This document shows, piece after piece, positions 31,853 through 43,134 of a DNA stretch of 64,000 nt (positions within the stretch are counted from its first letter, which is position 1; every line of letters begins with the position of its first letter). The notes beneath the pieces are model-generated. The model was not told where the DNA came from, ran no database searches, and saw only the letters and a list, made by a program, of their open reading frames with translations. Source of the DNA: Ariolimax columbianus (lineage: Eukaryota; Mollusca; Gastropoda; Stylommatophora; Arionidae); NCBI GenBank assembly GCA_036924085.1, contig JAVGWX010000019.1:17592131-17656130 (forward strand). The letters run 5' to 3'. The position numbers and the translations under genes are program-made.

Positions 31853-34800
31853 TCTGATCATAAACAACTGCTGCCTTGCAGATAGGCTGGGGACAGCCAA
31901 AGGCTAAGGAGGGCATCCCTACAGAAACGCCTGTTGAAATCGGATGCACGGGGCCGCAAGCCTAACAAAACAGTGCAACGTAAATCACAGTATGATGGCA
32001 GTACAACCTATTAGAAAAACGCATGGCGCTCATCCTGCGGAGTCCCGCCAGGCAGCGATAGTGCCGGGCCTCACGCCTCGAAGGGGCCCACCCTTGACTA
32101 CTGGTGGTCACCCACCCATGTGTCGTGGAGTCAAGGCACATGGCTATGGGGCAACTTCTATTGGCCAAAACCTCAAGACCCTCAAAATACTACAGTGGAA
32201 TGCGGAGGGAGTCATTAACAAAAAACTTTCCCTAACACACCACCTGCATGAAGGCAAGATTGACGTGGCATGTATCCAGGAAACGCACCTCAACAATAAC
32301 CATAAATTCTCAATCAGAGGATATCAGACCTTCCGTCTAGATAGAGAAGGCCACAAAGGACGGGTCCTGATACTGACCAGAAACTGCATACCGAGTAGCG
32401 CGGTATCTGTCAATCACACCGGACAAGCAGAAATTGTAGGAGTTGACATAATGGCTCAAGAGACGAAGCTCCGCATTTTCAATCTGTACGGACCACCAAA
32501 CAGAGACCTATCGCTCTCGAGTATGGAGGTCAGAGACTCCAACTGCATAGTAGTTGGAGATTTCAACAGCCACTCGGAGAGATGGGGATACTCTGACACA
32601 GACAGCAGAGGTGACGAAGAGGAAGATTGGGAGATAGATGCAAATCTCTCCCTAATCAATAGGCCGGAGGATAGCCCTAGCTTCTATTCAAGAACATGGC
32701 ATACCACCTCGACTCCAGATTTGGCCTTCTCCACACAGGACATACACCATAAAATAGACCGCCAGGTGCTAAACCAACTGGCAGGTAGCGACCACAGGCC
32801 GATCAGGCTAACCATTGACATGGAAGTAGGCCCACAGGAAACAAATCCGCTCCCACGTTGGAATTACAAACGAGCCGACTGGGACAGATTTGCAATCCTG
32901 ACAGATGGGCTGTGTGAAACCATCAACACACGAAACACCAAAATGAAGCCCATGGTAGAGAGCCTAAGCAAGGCAATAATGCAAGCCGCCACTGAAACCA
33001 TCCCAAGAGTAGCTGGGAAAAACTATAAGCCCTACTGGAATGATGAGTTGCAGAAAGTGGAAGATGCAGTAACAAATGCTAGGAACATGGCAGAGCGAGA
33101 AAAATCCACGGAGGCAAACATCGCCCTCAAAGCCGCCGCGGCGAAGTACAAACACACTCTCAAGCAAACAACAAGAGAAAGCTGGAAAAATAAAACGGAA
33201 AGTCTAAACCTGGACAAAGACGGGAACAAGCTATGGAAGCTAGTCAGAGCCATGAACGACGAAACCCCGTCAAATAAACAAATTACTATCAAGCAGGGCG
33301 AGAACTTGATCACAGGTAAGAAAGCCGCAAACGCCTTTGTCGATCACTATGCCAGAGCAAACCACATCGAGGTCCCTGCAGATAAGCATACAGACATTAG
33401 CGAAGAGCTAAAGGGACACAAAAACATGAATACAGCTCCTGAAGAGCACATGATGGCCAAACTAACAATGCGCGAAATGGAAGAGGCAATGAGAACACTA
33501 AAGAAAAGGAAATCTCCCGGAAAAGACGGGATAACAAACGAAATGCTGATGGGGCTGGGCAAAACAGCGAAGAAGAAACTGCTATCGGTTCTGAACCAAA
33601 GCTGGAAAAGGGGAATTGTACCACAGGCATGGAAAGATGCAATACTGGTACCAGTACCAAAAACAGGAAAGGACAAAACAGATCCAAATGGATACAGGCC
33701 CATAAGCCTACTGAGCTGTGTCGGCAAGCTGATGGAACGGATGATAAACACCAGACTGATGTGGCATCTGGAAGAAAAACGAATACTAATTCCACAGCAA
33801 GCCGGCTTTAGACAGCACAGATTCACTGAGGACCAGGTCATCCTCATAGCCCAAGAGATAGAAGATGCCTACCAGGCACAGAAACACACAGTAGCTGTTT
33901 GGGTGGATCTGGAAAAGGCATTTGACAAAGTCTGGAAAGATGGACTTAGAGTCAAGCTAAGAAGAAGTGATGTCTGTGGGAAGATGTACAAGTGGATCAA
34001 CCACTACCTCAAACAAAGAACGGCCAGAGTCCAAGTACAAGGGCAGATGAGCAAAAAGGTGACACTCGAGCAGGGAATACCCCAAGGGGGAGTATTGTCA
34101 CCCACACTCTTCCTGGTATATATAAACGATATTACAGAGAATATACCAAGAAGAGTCCATAACTCAATGTTTGCAGACGATCTGGCTATGTGGACCTCTG
34201 AAAAGAATCTCACCATAGCAAGAAATCGGATGCAGACGGCCCTAACATCGCTGGAAGAGTGGGCGAACTCATGGCTGGTCAAAATAAACGAGGAGAAAAC
34301 CACATGCACAATATTCTCGCTTTCATTAAAACCCCAAAGTACCAAATTAAGTCTAAATGGCAAAATCCTGCAGCCAAACGACAACCCAACCTATCTGGGA
34401 GTCACATTTGATTGGCGCATGACATGGAAAAGTCAGATTGAGAGAAACCGAATGAAAGCCAGAGAAAGAATGGCAATCATGAGGAAACTTGCTGGCACAA
34501 GCTGGGGAGCAGACGAAGGCATACTAAAGAAACTGTACACTGGAAGAGTGAGACCAGTTCTCGAGTATGGCATTGCGGCATGGACAACAGCAGCGAAGGC
34601 GAACTTCGATAAAGTTAACAAACTTCAAAACCAAGCCATGAGAATTATAACAGGTGGCATGAAGTCAACGCCAATTGTAGAACTTGAAAAGATTACAAAA
34701 CTGCAATCCATGACCGATAGAAGAGACTGCAGAGCCCAGCTGCAGTCAGAGAAACTCCGAAGACTGACGGACCATCCAATGTACCAGAGACTAAACAATT

Positions 34801-35662
34801 TGGGAAATGGGACACTAAAGCGGAGAAACTTTGCAGAAATAGACAAAGCAAAGATGCACGAAGATCCCATAAACACACTAACAACACCAAAACCCATCAC
34901 TACTGTACGAAAACCTACCTGGAGGCAGGATATATTTCCAGAGGTGGTAGAAAATATACCAGGTATTGCAAACAAAAACTGCCAGACTGAAAAAGAAAGG
35001 AGAGACACTACCCTAAGCTTCATAACGAAAAACTACCTGCTGACAGATGCTCTCGCCGTAGTCACAGCGCTAAAAAGCCAGAAAAACACTGAGCTTAATG
35101 ACTTAAGAGCAGCACTCTGCAAACTGTGCCAGCAGTCCGCACCAAAAAGGGTAGTGGTACAGTGGGTTCCGTCACACTGCAACATCCAAGGCAACGAGGA
35201 GGCAGACAGACTGGCAAAAGAAGGTGCACGACTACCACAAACAGATACCAGTATGACGTACGAAGAGTCAAAACGGCTTATCAAAGCCAGATACATGACC
35301 AAATGGGAAACCGAACATACTGGTTACACCAAAAACGATGCCTATTACCAGTTGAACCGAAGAGAGCAGGTCGTTGTCTTCAGACTTCGCACTGGCCACA
35401 ACAGACTGAGGTACCACCTATTCAACAAATTGAAGATAGGGTGTACCGACGAATGCCCGTGCGGTACTGGTAAAATGACCACTGAACATCTGCTGCAGAA
35501 CTGCCCGACATACGAGGATCAGAGAGAGCAGATGTGGCCATTACCAGTGGAACTGCAAGACAAGCTCTATGGCAGTGGCGAGAGCCTCAGGATGACCGCC
35601 GCTTTTTTCGAAAAAATAATGGTTACTGTCTGACTGTGTACGCAGAAGAAAAAGAAGAAGAA
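31853..35662 (+). mobile_element. I/Nimb-like LINE, full-length insertion with 12-bp TSD
   Basis: The TSD GATTCTTTGTCT is perfect at 31841-31852 and 35663-35674 and falls inside the RTE-A element, whose sequence resumes on both sides. The 3810-bp insert has a 5' leader of about 91 bp carrying the core shared with SINEs (about 31932-31985), one 1229-codon ORF (31944-35633), a 3' end CTGACTGTGTACGCAGAAG and a (GAA)n tail. No gag-like ORF1 is present, although the ends are defined by the TSD. EN + RT + RNase H order places it in the I superfamily; Nimb is my best guess. Confidence 0.93.
31944..35633 (+). CDS. LINE polyprotein: endonuclease, reverse transcriptase, partial RNase H
   Basis: One uninterrupted frame of 1229 codons. 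The first ATG follows an in-frame TGA 7 bp upstream. Residues about 80-292 are an exonuclease/endonuclease/phosphatase-fold nuclease: N86 (LQWNAEG), E113 (CIQETH), D206/N208 (GDFNSH), D283/H284 (SDHRPI). Residues about 515-830 are the RT: KSPGKDG, YRPISLLS, D655 in VWVDLEKAFD, IPQGGVLSP and the FADD box at 743-746. Residues about 1030-1095 are the C-terminal half of RNase H (TDAL D1035, EEAD D1088). A C-x-C-x8-H-x4-C motif (C1171, C1173, H1182, C1187) follows. Compared with 40355-41164, about 225 bp encoding TDGS and the RAE region are missing in frame, so two RNase H catalytic acids are lost. The coding state suggests recent insertion; whether it is active is unknown. Confidence 0.92.
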   Translation: MHGAASLTKQCNVNHSMMAVQPIRKTHGAHPAESRQAAIVPGLTPRRGPPLTTGGHPPMCRGVKAHGYGATSIGQNLKTLKILQWNAEGVINKKLSLTHHLHEGKIDVACIQETHLNNNHKFSIRGYQTFRLDREGHKGRVLILTRNCIPSSAVSVNHTGQAEIVGVDIMAQETKLRIFNLYGPPNRDLSLSSMEVRDSNCIVVGDFNSHSERWGYSDTDSRGDEEEDWEIDANLSLINRPEDSPSFYSRTWHTTSTPDLAFSTQDIHHKIDRQVLNQLAGSDHRPIRLTIDMEVGPQETNPLPRWNYKRADWDRFAILTDGLCETINTRNTKMKPMVESLSKAIMQAATETIPRVAGKNYKPYWNDELQKVEDAVTNARNMAEREKSTEANIALKAAAAKYKHTLKQTTRESWKNKTESLNLDKDGNKLWKLVRAMNDETPSNKQITIKQGENLITGKKAANAFVDHYARANHIEVPADKHTDISEELKGHKNMNTAPEEHMMAKLTMREMEEAMRTLKKRKSPGKDGITNEMLMGLGKTAKKKLLSVLNQSWKRGIVPQAWKDAILVPVPKTGKDKTDPNGYRPISLLSCVGKLMERMINTRLMWHLEEKRILIPQQAGFRQHRFTEDQVILIAQEIEDAYQAQKHTVAVWVDLEKAFDKVWKDGLRVKLRRSDVCGKMYKWINHYLKQRTARVQVQGQMSKKVTLEQGIPQGGVLSPTLFLVYINDITENIPRRVHNSMFADDLAMWTSEKNLTIARNRMQTALTSLEEWANSWLVKINEEKTTCTIFSLSLKPQSTKLSLNGKILQPNDNPTYLGVTFDWRMTWKSQIERNRMKARERMAIMRKLAGTSWGADEGILKKLYTGRVRPVLEYGIAAWTTAAKANFDKVNKLQNQAMRIITGGMKSTPIVELEKITKLQSMTDRRDCRAQLQSEKLRRLTDHPMYQRLNNLGNGTLKRRNFAEIDKAKMHEDPINTLTTPKPITTVRKPTWRQDIFPEVVENIPGIANKNCQTEKERRDTTLSFITKNYLLTDALAVVTALKSQKNTELNDLRAALCKLCQQSAPKRVVVQWVPSHCNIQGNEEADRLAKEGARLPQTDTSMTYEESKRLIKARYMTKWETEHTGYTKNDAYYQLNRREQVVVFRLRTGHNRLRYHLFNKLKIGCTDECPCGTGKMTTEHLLQNCPTYEDQREQMWPLPVELQDKLYGSGESLRMTAAFFEKIMVTV

Positions 35663-38489
35663 GATTCTTTGTCTAGAAGTTTTGGTAATCGTCCATGATT
35701 CACAGCCATAAGCTGCCACAGGAAAAACACAGGCTCTCAAGACTTTTACTTCTATAATTTTATTGGTGCCCTGCCATAATTTCTCCAGGCTGTATAGTCT
35801 CTGCATTGTCATAGCTAGTCTTCTTCGGATTTATTTCGAGCAGTCGCCATTTTTGTTAATTCTGGAGCCCAGATATTCAAAATGTGTGACCTGATCTATT
35901 TCCTCACCACCCACTGTAAATTTATGCTGACATTGTGTTTTGTCTGTGGTCTTTATCTTTGTTTTATTTATGTTTATGAACAGATTTTGATCTTTACTAT
36001 GTCCATTAACGACTAAAAGTAGCCGCTTTCTGCACTTCTTTATAGTATCACTGTGTCATCTGCGTATCGTAACTCTGGAATCTCGTACTTCCCAATCGTA
36101 AATGGGTCGAAACTTTCTAATGTTCACGTCATCTCGAACATTTCTCATTATACATTCCGCATATATGTTGTACAGATAAGGTGAGAGGATAAATCCTGTC
36201 GGACTCCCTTTTGTACTGCAAACCAATCTGATGTTTGCCCAGATACTCGGACAGCGGTTTGTTGATCTTGGTTTAATGTTTCAATGAGATGGAATATGTG
36301 CAAAGGCAACCCCATTTCCTTCATGATTTTCTACAGATGTTGATGTTTTACCGTGTCGAAGGCCTTAGTGTAATCAATGAAACATGTGAACAGGTCTACA
36401 TTAAACTCTCTGTATTTTTCATAGATATTCCTTGAATTGACTATGTGGTTCTGTGTCCCTCTGTCTTTCCTAAAACCTACCTGGACCTCGTGAATTTCAG
36501 ATTCAAACCTTTTCTCTATCCTTCTTAACAGGATTCATAAGAGTATTTTGCTAGCGTGGCTGATCAGCGCGATAGTTCGGTAGTTCGTGCACAGCTTCAG
36601 GTTGCCTTTTTTGGGGAAGGGAATATAAATTGATTTCTTCCATGCTTCTGGCCACTCTGCAATATGCCATATCTGTTTACACAGCTTGTGATAGACTCGA
36701 GCACATGCCTCCCTTCCTGCGTGTATTAGCTCTGCTGGAATATCATCGCATCCTGGGGACTTTCCCTTTTTCAGGCTTTTAATTGCAGAGCGTACTTCTT
36801 CCAATGTTAGTTCAGGTTCTTTCTCTTCCTTTAGTAGGATTGTAACTGATCGCTTTGTGCTATCTCCATACATGGTTCAGCAGTACTCTCTCAATCTGTT
36901 CAGTATGTCTTTGGTTTCTGTTAATGTGTTATCCTCTTTGCCATTTATGACACGTGGAACCGGACGGAACTCCCTTGTCAGTGTTCTTATTGCTTTGAAT
37001 GCATCTCTTTCTCTGCCTTGTTGCTGTAGGTTTTCTATATCCTTACACGTTTCTACTATTTATCTTCTTTTATCTTTTCTTATTTCTCTTCTTACTTTTC
37101 CTGCGCAGCTTTTATATGCAGTGTTGGTACCCTTACTTCCCATTTGTTTTAATTGTTGCCTTTCTGCAATGAGTTTCTGTGTTTCCTCTGTTTTAAAGCT
37201 CTGTGTCTTGTGCGACATCTTGGGAATTATCTTTCGCTGTCGAGATCAATATATCCCTTGCGTACGATGTCAATTCGTCAGATATCATTTTTTCCTGTAC
37301 CGCAAGCAACGCCTCAAATTTGTTTTCTACTTTAATGTTGTATTCAGTAGGTAGTGCTGTTATATCGAAGCGTATTGGCTGGCAACCTTTGTTGATCCTA
37401 CATAGTCTTGTTTGGAAAACTGCAAACAGTAATTTATGGTCCATATCGCAGTCTGCTCCTGGCAGAGTTTTTGTTGCCAGCACATTTGATCTCCATCTTT
37501 GTTGTACTAGGATGTAATCTATTTGGTTTCTGCTGTTGCCATCAGGGGAGGTCCACGTGTATTGTCTACGTGAATGTTGTTTGAAGAAGGTGTTGGCAAT
37601 GGAGAGGTTGTTTTCCGTGCAGAATTCAACCAGTTTTTCTCCTTGCTCATTTCTGTGTCCCAAACCAAAAAGTCCTCGAACACTTCTCTCCTCTTCGGCT
37701 CTTTCCTCTCCGACTTTCGCATTGAAATCTCAAATGATGTCCAAGATATCTCTTTTTTCAACTTTTTCCCTCGCTTCTTGCAAGGTGTTATAGAAATCAT
37801 CAATTTCGCAATCGTCTGCTGCTGATGTTGGTGCTTACGCTTGAATTATTGTTAAATTTCTAGCCTTTTTCTTTAGTCTGATTACAATTTTTCGGTCGTT
37901 TACTGGATTGTAACCGAGTAGTGAAGGTGTCGTCTTTTTTGACAGAATTAAGCCAACCCCGCTTTTTCCGCCCTTGTCCATCCCAGAGTATATGAATGTT
38001 TCTCCTGAGGAGCTGGTACAATGCCCTTGACCGGCCCATCTGGGCTCAGAGACTCCAAGAATCTCTATCTTGGTTCTCTTCATCTCTCGTCCAATCATGA
38101 ACAACTTGCCCTGGTATAGGCTCCTGACGTTCCAGGTGCCTTTTCTTAGTTTTGTTTTTAGTCCCATTTCAGAGTTGTCCACTGTAATGCAGTCAGGCTT
38201 TAGGCCGTCATCTCTATTACTTGTACTGACTCTGAAATCGGCCTCTTCCCCAGTTGGCGTCGATGATCTGCCTGGCCTGAGGGCCTTACGATCAGATCTT
38301 TGTGTTTCGTTTCTCTCGACTGTCATAAGTTTCTTGGCATTTTACATCCAGTAGTTTGCCATTGCTTTCTGAACGTTGTTCTGGCCGGTTACCAACTATG
38401 GTCTCTGGTGCGCCCTTAGCCCGATACCAGGCGTCACACAGGTCGATCTTACGCCTCTTCCACCAGCAGCTGCGTGTACTTAACAGTAT

Positions 38490-39335
38490 TCCGTAATAAA
38501 ATAACAATCACATACCATGAAGATATAATATAACTACTTAACGTACCGTAACATAACGTAACATGTCATCCTACCCCAGCAGAATACCATAGCAATATAA
38601 TGTAACATCTCAGCTAAATAATTATGTTATCATTTGTGTACGTAAGATAGACATCCTGACCTATGTTCACTGTCCAAATCGATTGCAATGATCATGCATC
38701 ATAGCCGAGCAGTGGTTCTAACCTGGTGCTCGCAAAGAGCCGTCTGCTGGCTCTCGAACCAAATATAGATTTAAAATTACGTTTTTGAGCGTATGTTTTA
38801 CTTTCATCTCTTGCGACGAGGGAAATTCTAGGAATTGGGGAGGTTGAAAGGAGGGGAGGAGGCAGGTCTGCGTGCGAAAACTGATTGGCCTCAAGATGTC
38901 CCTGTTTCCGGTAAATGTTGAAAACCAACCACAAACACCATTCACGTTAAGTTACTCTACCCAAGGGCCACATTATCATTCTCATGGGTCGTGTCTGGAA
39001 CTGTTGATAATCAATACTAGTCCACAATTGCATGTCTGTTGAGCATTCCATAACCTATAATGTTTCGTTAGTTGCTACAATTATTACATGAAACTAGCAT
39101 CTTCCTCTTATCTGGTTTTGATTCTGTTTTTCCTCCGTTGTGTGTTTTTTTTTTTTAACCATTTTAATTTGTTTTCTTCAAATTTAGCATACTATAAAAA
39201 AAATAGTTGTGTATTCCATGCACGCCTTCCCTGGGACCTAGTGAGCCACAGAAAGTTTAAAATACATATTACTAATAGCAGGTAGCCTTGGGCTACTTGG
39301 CATCAGACATTAACATGTCAGTTTGAATACCAGTT
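38490..39335. other. Unassigned spacer
   Basis: No recognised gene. A 75-80 codon ORF pair on the minus strand at 38692-38945 has no motif I know. Confidence 0.35.
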
Positions 39336-39340
39336 ATCCT

Positions 39341-41196
39341 TCAAGTACAAGGTCAGATGAGCAAAAAAGGTGACACTTAAGCAGAGAGTACCCCAAGGGG
39401 GAGTACTGTCACCCCCACTTTTCCTGGTGAATATAAACAACATCACAGAGAATATAGCAAGAAGAGTCTACAGCTCCATGTTTGCAGACGATCTGGCTAT
39501 GTGGACCTCTGAAAAAAATCTCACCATAGAAAACTATAGGATGCAGCAGGCCCTAACACCGTTGGAGGAATGTGCGAACTCATGGCTGGTCAAAATAAAT
39601 GAGGAAAACACAACATGTACGATATTCTCGCTTTTAAATAAACCCCAGAACACCAAAATAAGTCCTAACGGCAAATATCTGTGGCAAAACGACAACCCAA
39701 ACTACCTGGGAGTCACATTTGATCGGCGTATGACATGGAAAAGTGAGATCGAGAGAAACCGAATGAGAGACAGACAGACAAATAATGGCAATCATGAGGA
39801 AACTTGCTGGCACAAGCTGGGGAGTAGACGAAAGTATACTAAAGAAACTGTACACTGGAAGAGTGAGACCAGTTCTCGAGTATGGCATTGCGGCATGCAT
39901 AACAGCAGCAAAGGCGAACTTTGATAATATGTGCATACTTCAAAACCAAGCCATGAGAATAATAACAGGAGGCATGAAGTCAACGCCAATTGTAGAACTT
40001 GAGAAGATTACAATTCTGCAATCCATGACCGACAGAAGAGACTGCAAAGCCCAGCAGCAAGCATAGAAACTCAGAAGACTGACAGACCATCCAATGTCAG
40101 AGACTAAATAGATTTGAAAATGGGAAAATAAAGCGGAGAAACTTTCAGAAATAGCCAAAGCAAAGATGAGCGAAGACCCTATGAACACCGTAACAATACC
40201 AAAAGCCAATCCCTATTGTATGCAAACCTACCTGGAAGCGGCATATCATTCCAGAGGTGGCAGAAAATATACCAGGTATTGGAAACAAGAACAGCCAGAC
40301 TGAAAAAGAAAGAAGAGACATACCCTGAGGTACATAACGGAAAACTAATCAAGCATGGACTGGACCAATGCATACACCGACGGCTCTGTAACAAACACAA
40401 CACAGAACGGAGGGGCAGGGGTATTTTTGCGCATACTAAATGGTAGAAAAACAACACTGTCAGTGGCAACTGGAAAATTCTCAAGCAATTTCAGAGCGGA
40501 GCCAGAGGCACTGAGGGCTGCAGTAGAAGCAATGATGACAGACGAAAGCAATGCAAGCCAGATAGTCCTGTTTACAGATGCCCTGGCCGTAGTCACAGCA
40601 CTAAAAAGCCAGAAAAATACTGAACTTAATGATTTAAGAGCACAACTCTGTCAACTGTGCCAGCAGTCCGCACCAAAAAGAGTAGTGGTACAGTGGGTTC
40701 CATCCCACTCTAACATCCAAGGCAACGAGGAGGCAGACAGACTGGCAAAAGAGGGTGCACGACTACCACAACCAGATTCTAGTGTGACCTACGAAGAGTC
40801 CACAAGGTTTATTAGGGCCAGATACATGGCCAAATGGGAAACAGAACATACTGGCTACACAAAAAATGATTCCTATTACCAGTTGAACAGAAAAGAGCAG
40901 GTCGTGGTCTTCAGACTCCGCACAGTCGACAACAGACTGAGGTACCACCTATTCAATAAACTGAAGATAGGTGGCACTGACGATTGCAGTTGTGGTACCG
41001 TAAAAATGACCGCTGAACATCTGCTGCAAAATTGCCCGACATACGAGAACCAGAGAAAGCACATATGGCCATCACCAGTAGCAACACTAGACAAGCTCTA
41101 TGGCAGTGTCGACAGCCTCAGGATGACCGCTGCTTTTTTCGAAAAAATACAGGTTGATGTCTGACATCGTACGAAGAAGAAGAAGAAGAAGAAGAG
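39341..41196 (+). mobile_element. I-like LINE, 5'-truncated, intact RNase H region
   Basis: Starts in the RT at AAGTACAAGGTCAGATGAGC (VQGQMSKK) and ends CTGACATCGTACGAAG(GAA)n at 41196. ORF 39370-39924 covers PQGGVLSPPLFLVNINNI and the FADD box. A frameshift at about 39780 moves to 39785-40066, with more breaks to about 40340. It is about 90% identical to the full-length copy. TSD not found. It sits directly against a CR1-like tail. Confidence 0.9.
40355..41164 (+). pseudogene. RNase H and CCHC region of the truncated I-like LINE
   Basis: An open 269-codon frame: AYTDGSVT (first catalytic D), SNFRAEPEALRAA (E), LFTDALAVV (D), VVQWVPSHSNIQGNEEADRL (last D), then VVFRLRTVDNRLRYHLFNKL and C-x-C-x8-H-x4-C (CSCGTVKMTAEHLLQNC). 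All four RNase H acids are present, so this copy shows what the nested full-length element has lost. As part of a 5'-truncated copy without a promoter it is unlikely to be expressed by itself. Confidence 0.9.
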
Positions 41197-41202
41197 CTAC
41201 AT

Positions 41203-41290
41203 ATTTTAACGTCTTTATACTGGTTTAGAAAACCCTGCAGGGTCTGTATACAACCAGTTTCACTACAATCGCTTGCTCGGGTAGAAGAAT
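41203..41290 (-). mobile_element. CR1-like LINE 3' tail fragment
   Basis: Contains, on the minus strand, GGTTGTATACAGACC, CTAAACCAGTATAAAGACG and a TTAAAAT end, the same as 1140-1240. Confidence 0.75.
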
Positions 41291-42150
41291 CTCCTACTCA
41301 CGGCATGACATAAAGTCAAATTCCAAATGCTGTAAGTGTGGATTGATCTTCGGGACTTCAAAGATTTGACTACAAACATTTTGCTGAACTCAAATTTGAT
41401 TTTTTGAACGGATAAAGGAAATCGCATAGAATACACTGATTCGTTCTTCTTCATTTTTTTTTCTTTTTCTTCTGCTTCTGCGTCTACCTCTTCTTTTTGA
41501 TTATCACCATCTTTATCATCATTTTCTTCTTCGTCTTCTTCTTATTATTATTATTCTTCTACTACCACTCGTACTACTACGTCTTCTTCTTCTACTACAA
41601 ATTATACTACTATTTCTACTATTCTTTCTTCTTTTTTTTAAAGAGGAAGATGGAGAAGAAGAAGTAGAAGAAATTCGATATCAAGTAGGCAATGCTCCCA
41701 TCTTGCATTTAGTAATCTTGAAATTGCTAACCTCAATCCTTCCCCTCTTTTTCCTCCATCCCGACGACGCCACTAATGCCATAAGAGCTGACATGTAACA
41801 CCTTAACGGTACTTCTTGCTTGTAATGTCTTCAAGGCAACCTGGAGATTCTCACTTCAAATCAGCCTGCCACTTTTATTTCCTGTCCCAGCACCGACCAT
41901 GACTGCGAGCCGGTTCCCGAGAGCTGAAACCCTACTGTTATTTTGGAAACAAAACTACGATACACTTGACATCTATTTAACCAAATACATGGCCTGTTTT
42001 ACTAATTTTTTTGAAATATGTATTACCGCGTTCCGAAAGAGGAGCAATGAATTAGAACAATGAAACCTATCGAGCATTTCAGACGAGTGGACTGAACAAT
42101 GCATGGCAGAGGGTTGGCCTCCATTGCGAGAAATTATAAGCCTATTTTTT
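41291..42150. other. Unassigned region with TTC/TAC microsatellite
   Basis: Imperfect (TTC)n/(TAC)n at 41440-41645. Remaining sequence unrecognised. Confidence 0.45.
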
Positions 42151-42159
42151 TTCCTTCTT

Positions 42160-42510
42160 CTTCGTTCTCAATCTCCCGCTACCAAACCATTAAAGGGCTT
42201 AAGTAGCAGAATGTAGTCCCGAGAACGGAATGCGTTGTGTCGTAGTTTACAGCTTGACTGCGATATTTGCACTTTTTGGTCCAACTCATCCGACTTCAGC
42301 AAGCATTTTTTGAGTACCGGGTTAGCATTCCCTCTTCGATTCCTTCTCCTTAGCCAGTCTGCCCTGCTGCAGACTGTTATCCAGGAGCACCGTGTGGAGG
42401 TGTAGAAGGGTCTTGGCAGCTCTGGTTAGCTGGCCCTGACGTTAGCAGTCAGCTATGAGTCGCTGACCACTGCAGGTCAAGCGCTGCTCAGCATCTTGAT
42501 CCCTTACTAA
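42160..42510 (-). mobile_element. 364-bp SINE, full-length copy
   Basis: On the minus strand it starts GGGATCAAGATGCTGAGCAG at about 42510 and ends GAGATTGAGAACGAAGAAG at about 42160. About 85% identical to the TSD-bounded copy at 20852-21215. Confidence 0.88.
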
Positions 42511-42539
42511 TAGATAACACAGTATAAAACTTCAGCCAG

Positions 42540-43090
42540 ATACAAAAGGGATTGAGGCATCTGTGTGTACTGTCCCCTGATCTGTTCTCCGTGTACAGCG
42601 AATTTATATTGCAATATCTAGAGACATGAACTGGAATATTAATTAGGGGGACATAATATACAAAAACGTGAGTTACACTGATGGCATTGTGTTAATAACG
42701 CAGAATGAGGTCCATTTGCAAGAACTTGTCAAAATGGTAGTTCTTTAAAGCGAAAATAAAGGCTTCAGCTTAAATCAAAATAAATCAGATGTAATGATGG
42801 TATCTAAGAAGCACACATCTTCAATATGTTTTATAATGTTGGAAGAAACTGAGCTAAACAAGTACACAATTATTACAATATTTGGTCACGCGCATCAGTT
42901 CTATTGAGAGACACAGTTAGGAAATAAAGAACAGAATAGTCAATACAAAATCAGTCTTCCAGAGTGTGATGGGAATCTTGTGCAGCAAAAGTATATCACT
43001 GGAAGAGAGTTCTTGGATGCTACATGGAACCAGTACTGGCATTCGGCAGCGAGCCATGGACAATCAGCAGGCACGTACATAAAGCATTGG
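42540..43090 (+). pseudogene. RTE-B-like LINE fragment
   Basis: Encodes in several frames CVLSPDLFSVYSEFILQYLE, a decayed DGIVLITQNEVHLQELVK (YADDxVL box) and ENKGFSLNQNKSDVMMVSKK, then LEPVLAFGSEPWTISRHVHK + ALEAAE. The same order as RTE-B at 8.3-9.0 kb (-). No tandem array here. Confidence 0.8.
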
Positions 43091-43134
43091 AGGCAGCTGA
43101 ATACTTACCTGGGGGCCACTCTTCCCCTTCTCTC

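Larger units (their letters stand above)
31476..38480 (-). mobile_element. RTE-A LINE, near full length, split by a nested LINE
   Basis: Minus strand from 38480 to 31476. Removing the nested insert (31853-35662 and one 12-bp TSD) leaves about 3.18 kb, typical for RTE. A candidate TSD TAACAGTAT lies at 38481-38489 and 31467-31475. Endonuclease: GTWNVRSLYQGKLFMIGREM, KIEILGVSEPRWAGQG, and after a frame break NQIDYILVQQRWRS and GADCDMDHKLLFAVFQ (38326-37193); this resembles proteins annotated as craniofacial development protein 2-like, which are RTE ORFs. RT: LTLEEVRSAIKSLKKGKSPG + CDDIPAEL (36873-36535), then AFDT, RYADDTV and GSESWTITK-type boxes in broken frames. Tail (GAT)n at 31474-31484. 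Several stops; inactive. Confidence 0.9.

Noticed and set aside
31962..35302. Minus-strand ORFs of 60-166 codons opposite the LINE ORF
   Set aside because: Antisense shadows of the EN-RT frame.
37835..38326. Host craniofacial development protein 2 gene
   Set aside because: Proteins with that name in many invertebrates are RTE LINE endonucleases; here it lies in frame order with an RT and a (GAT)n tail.
39341..41196. TSD for this I-like copy
   Set aside because: Flanks compared by eye gave no convincing duplicate.
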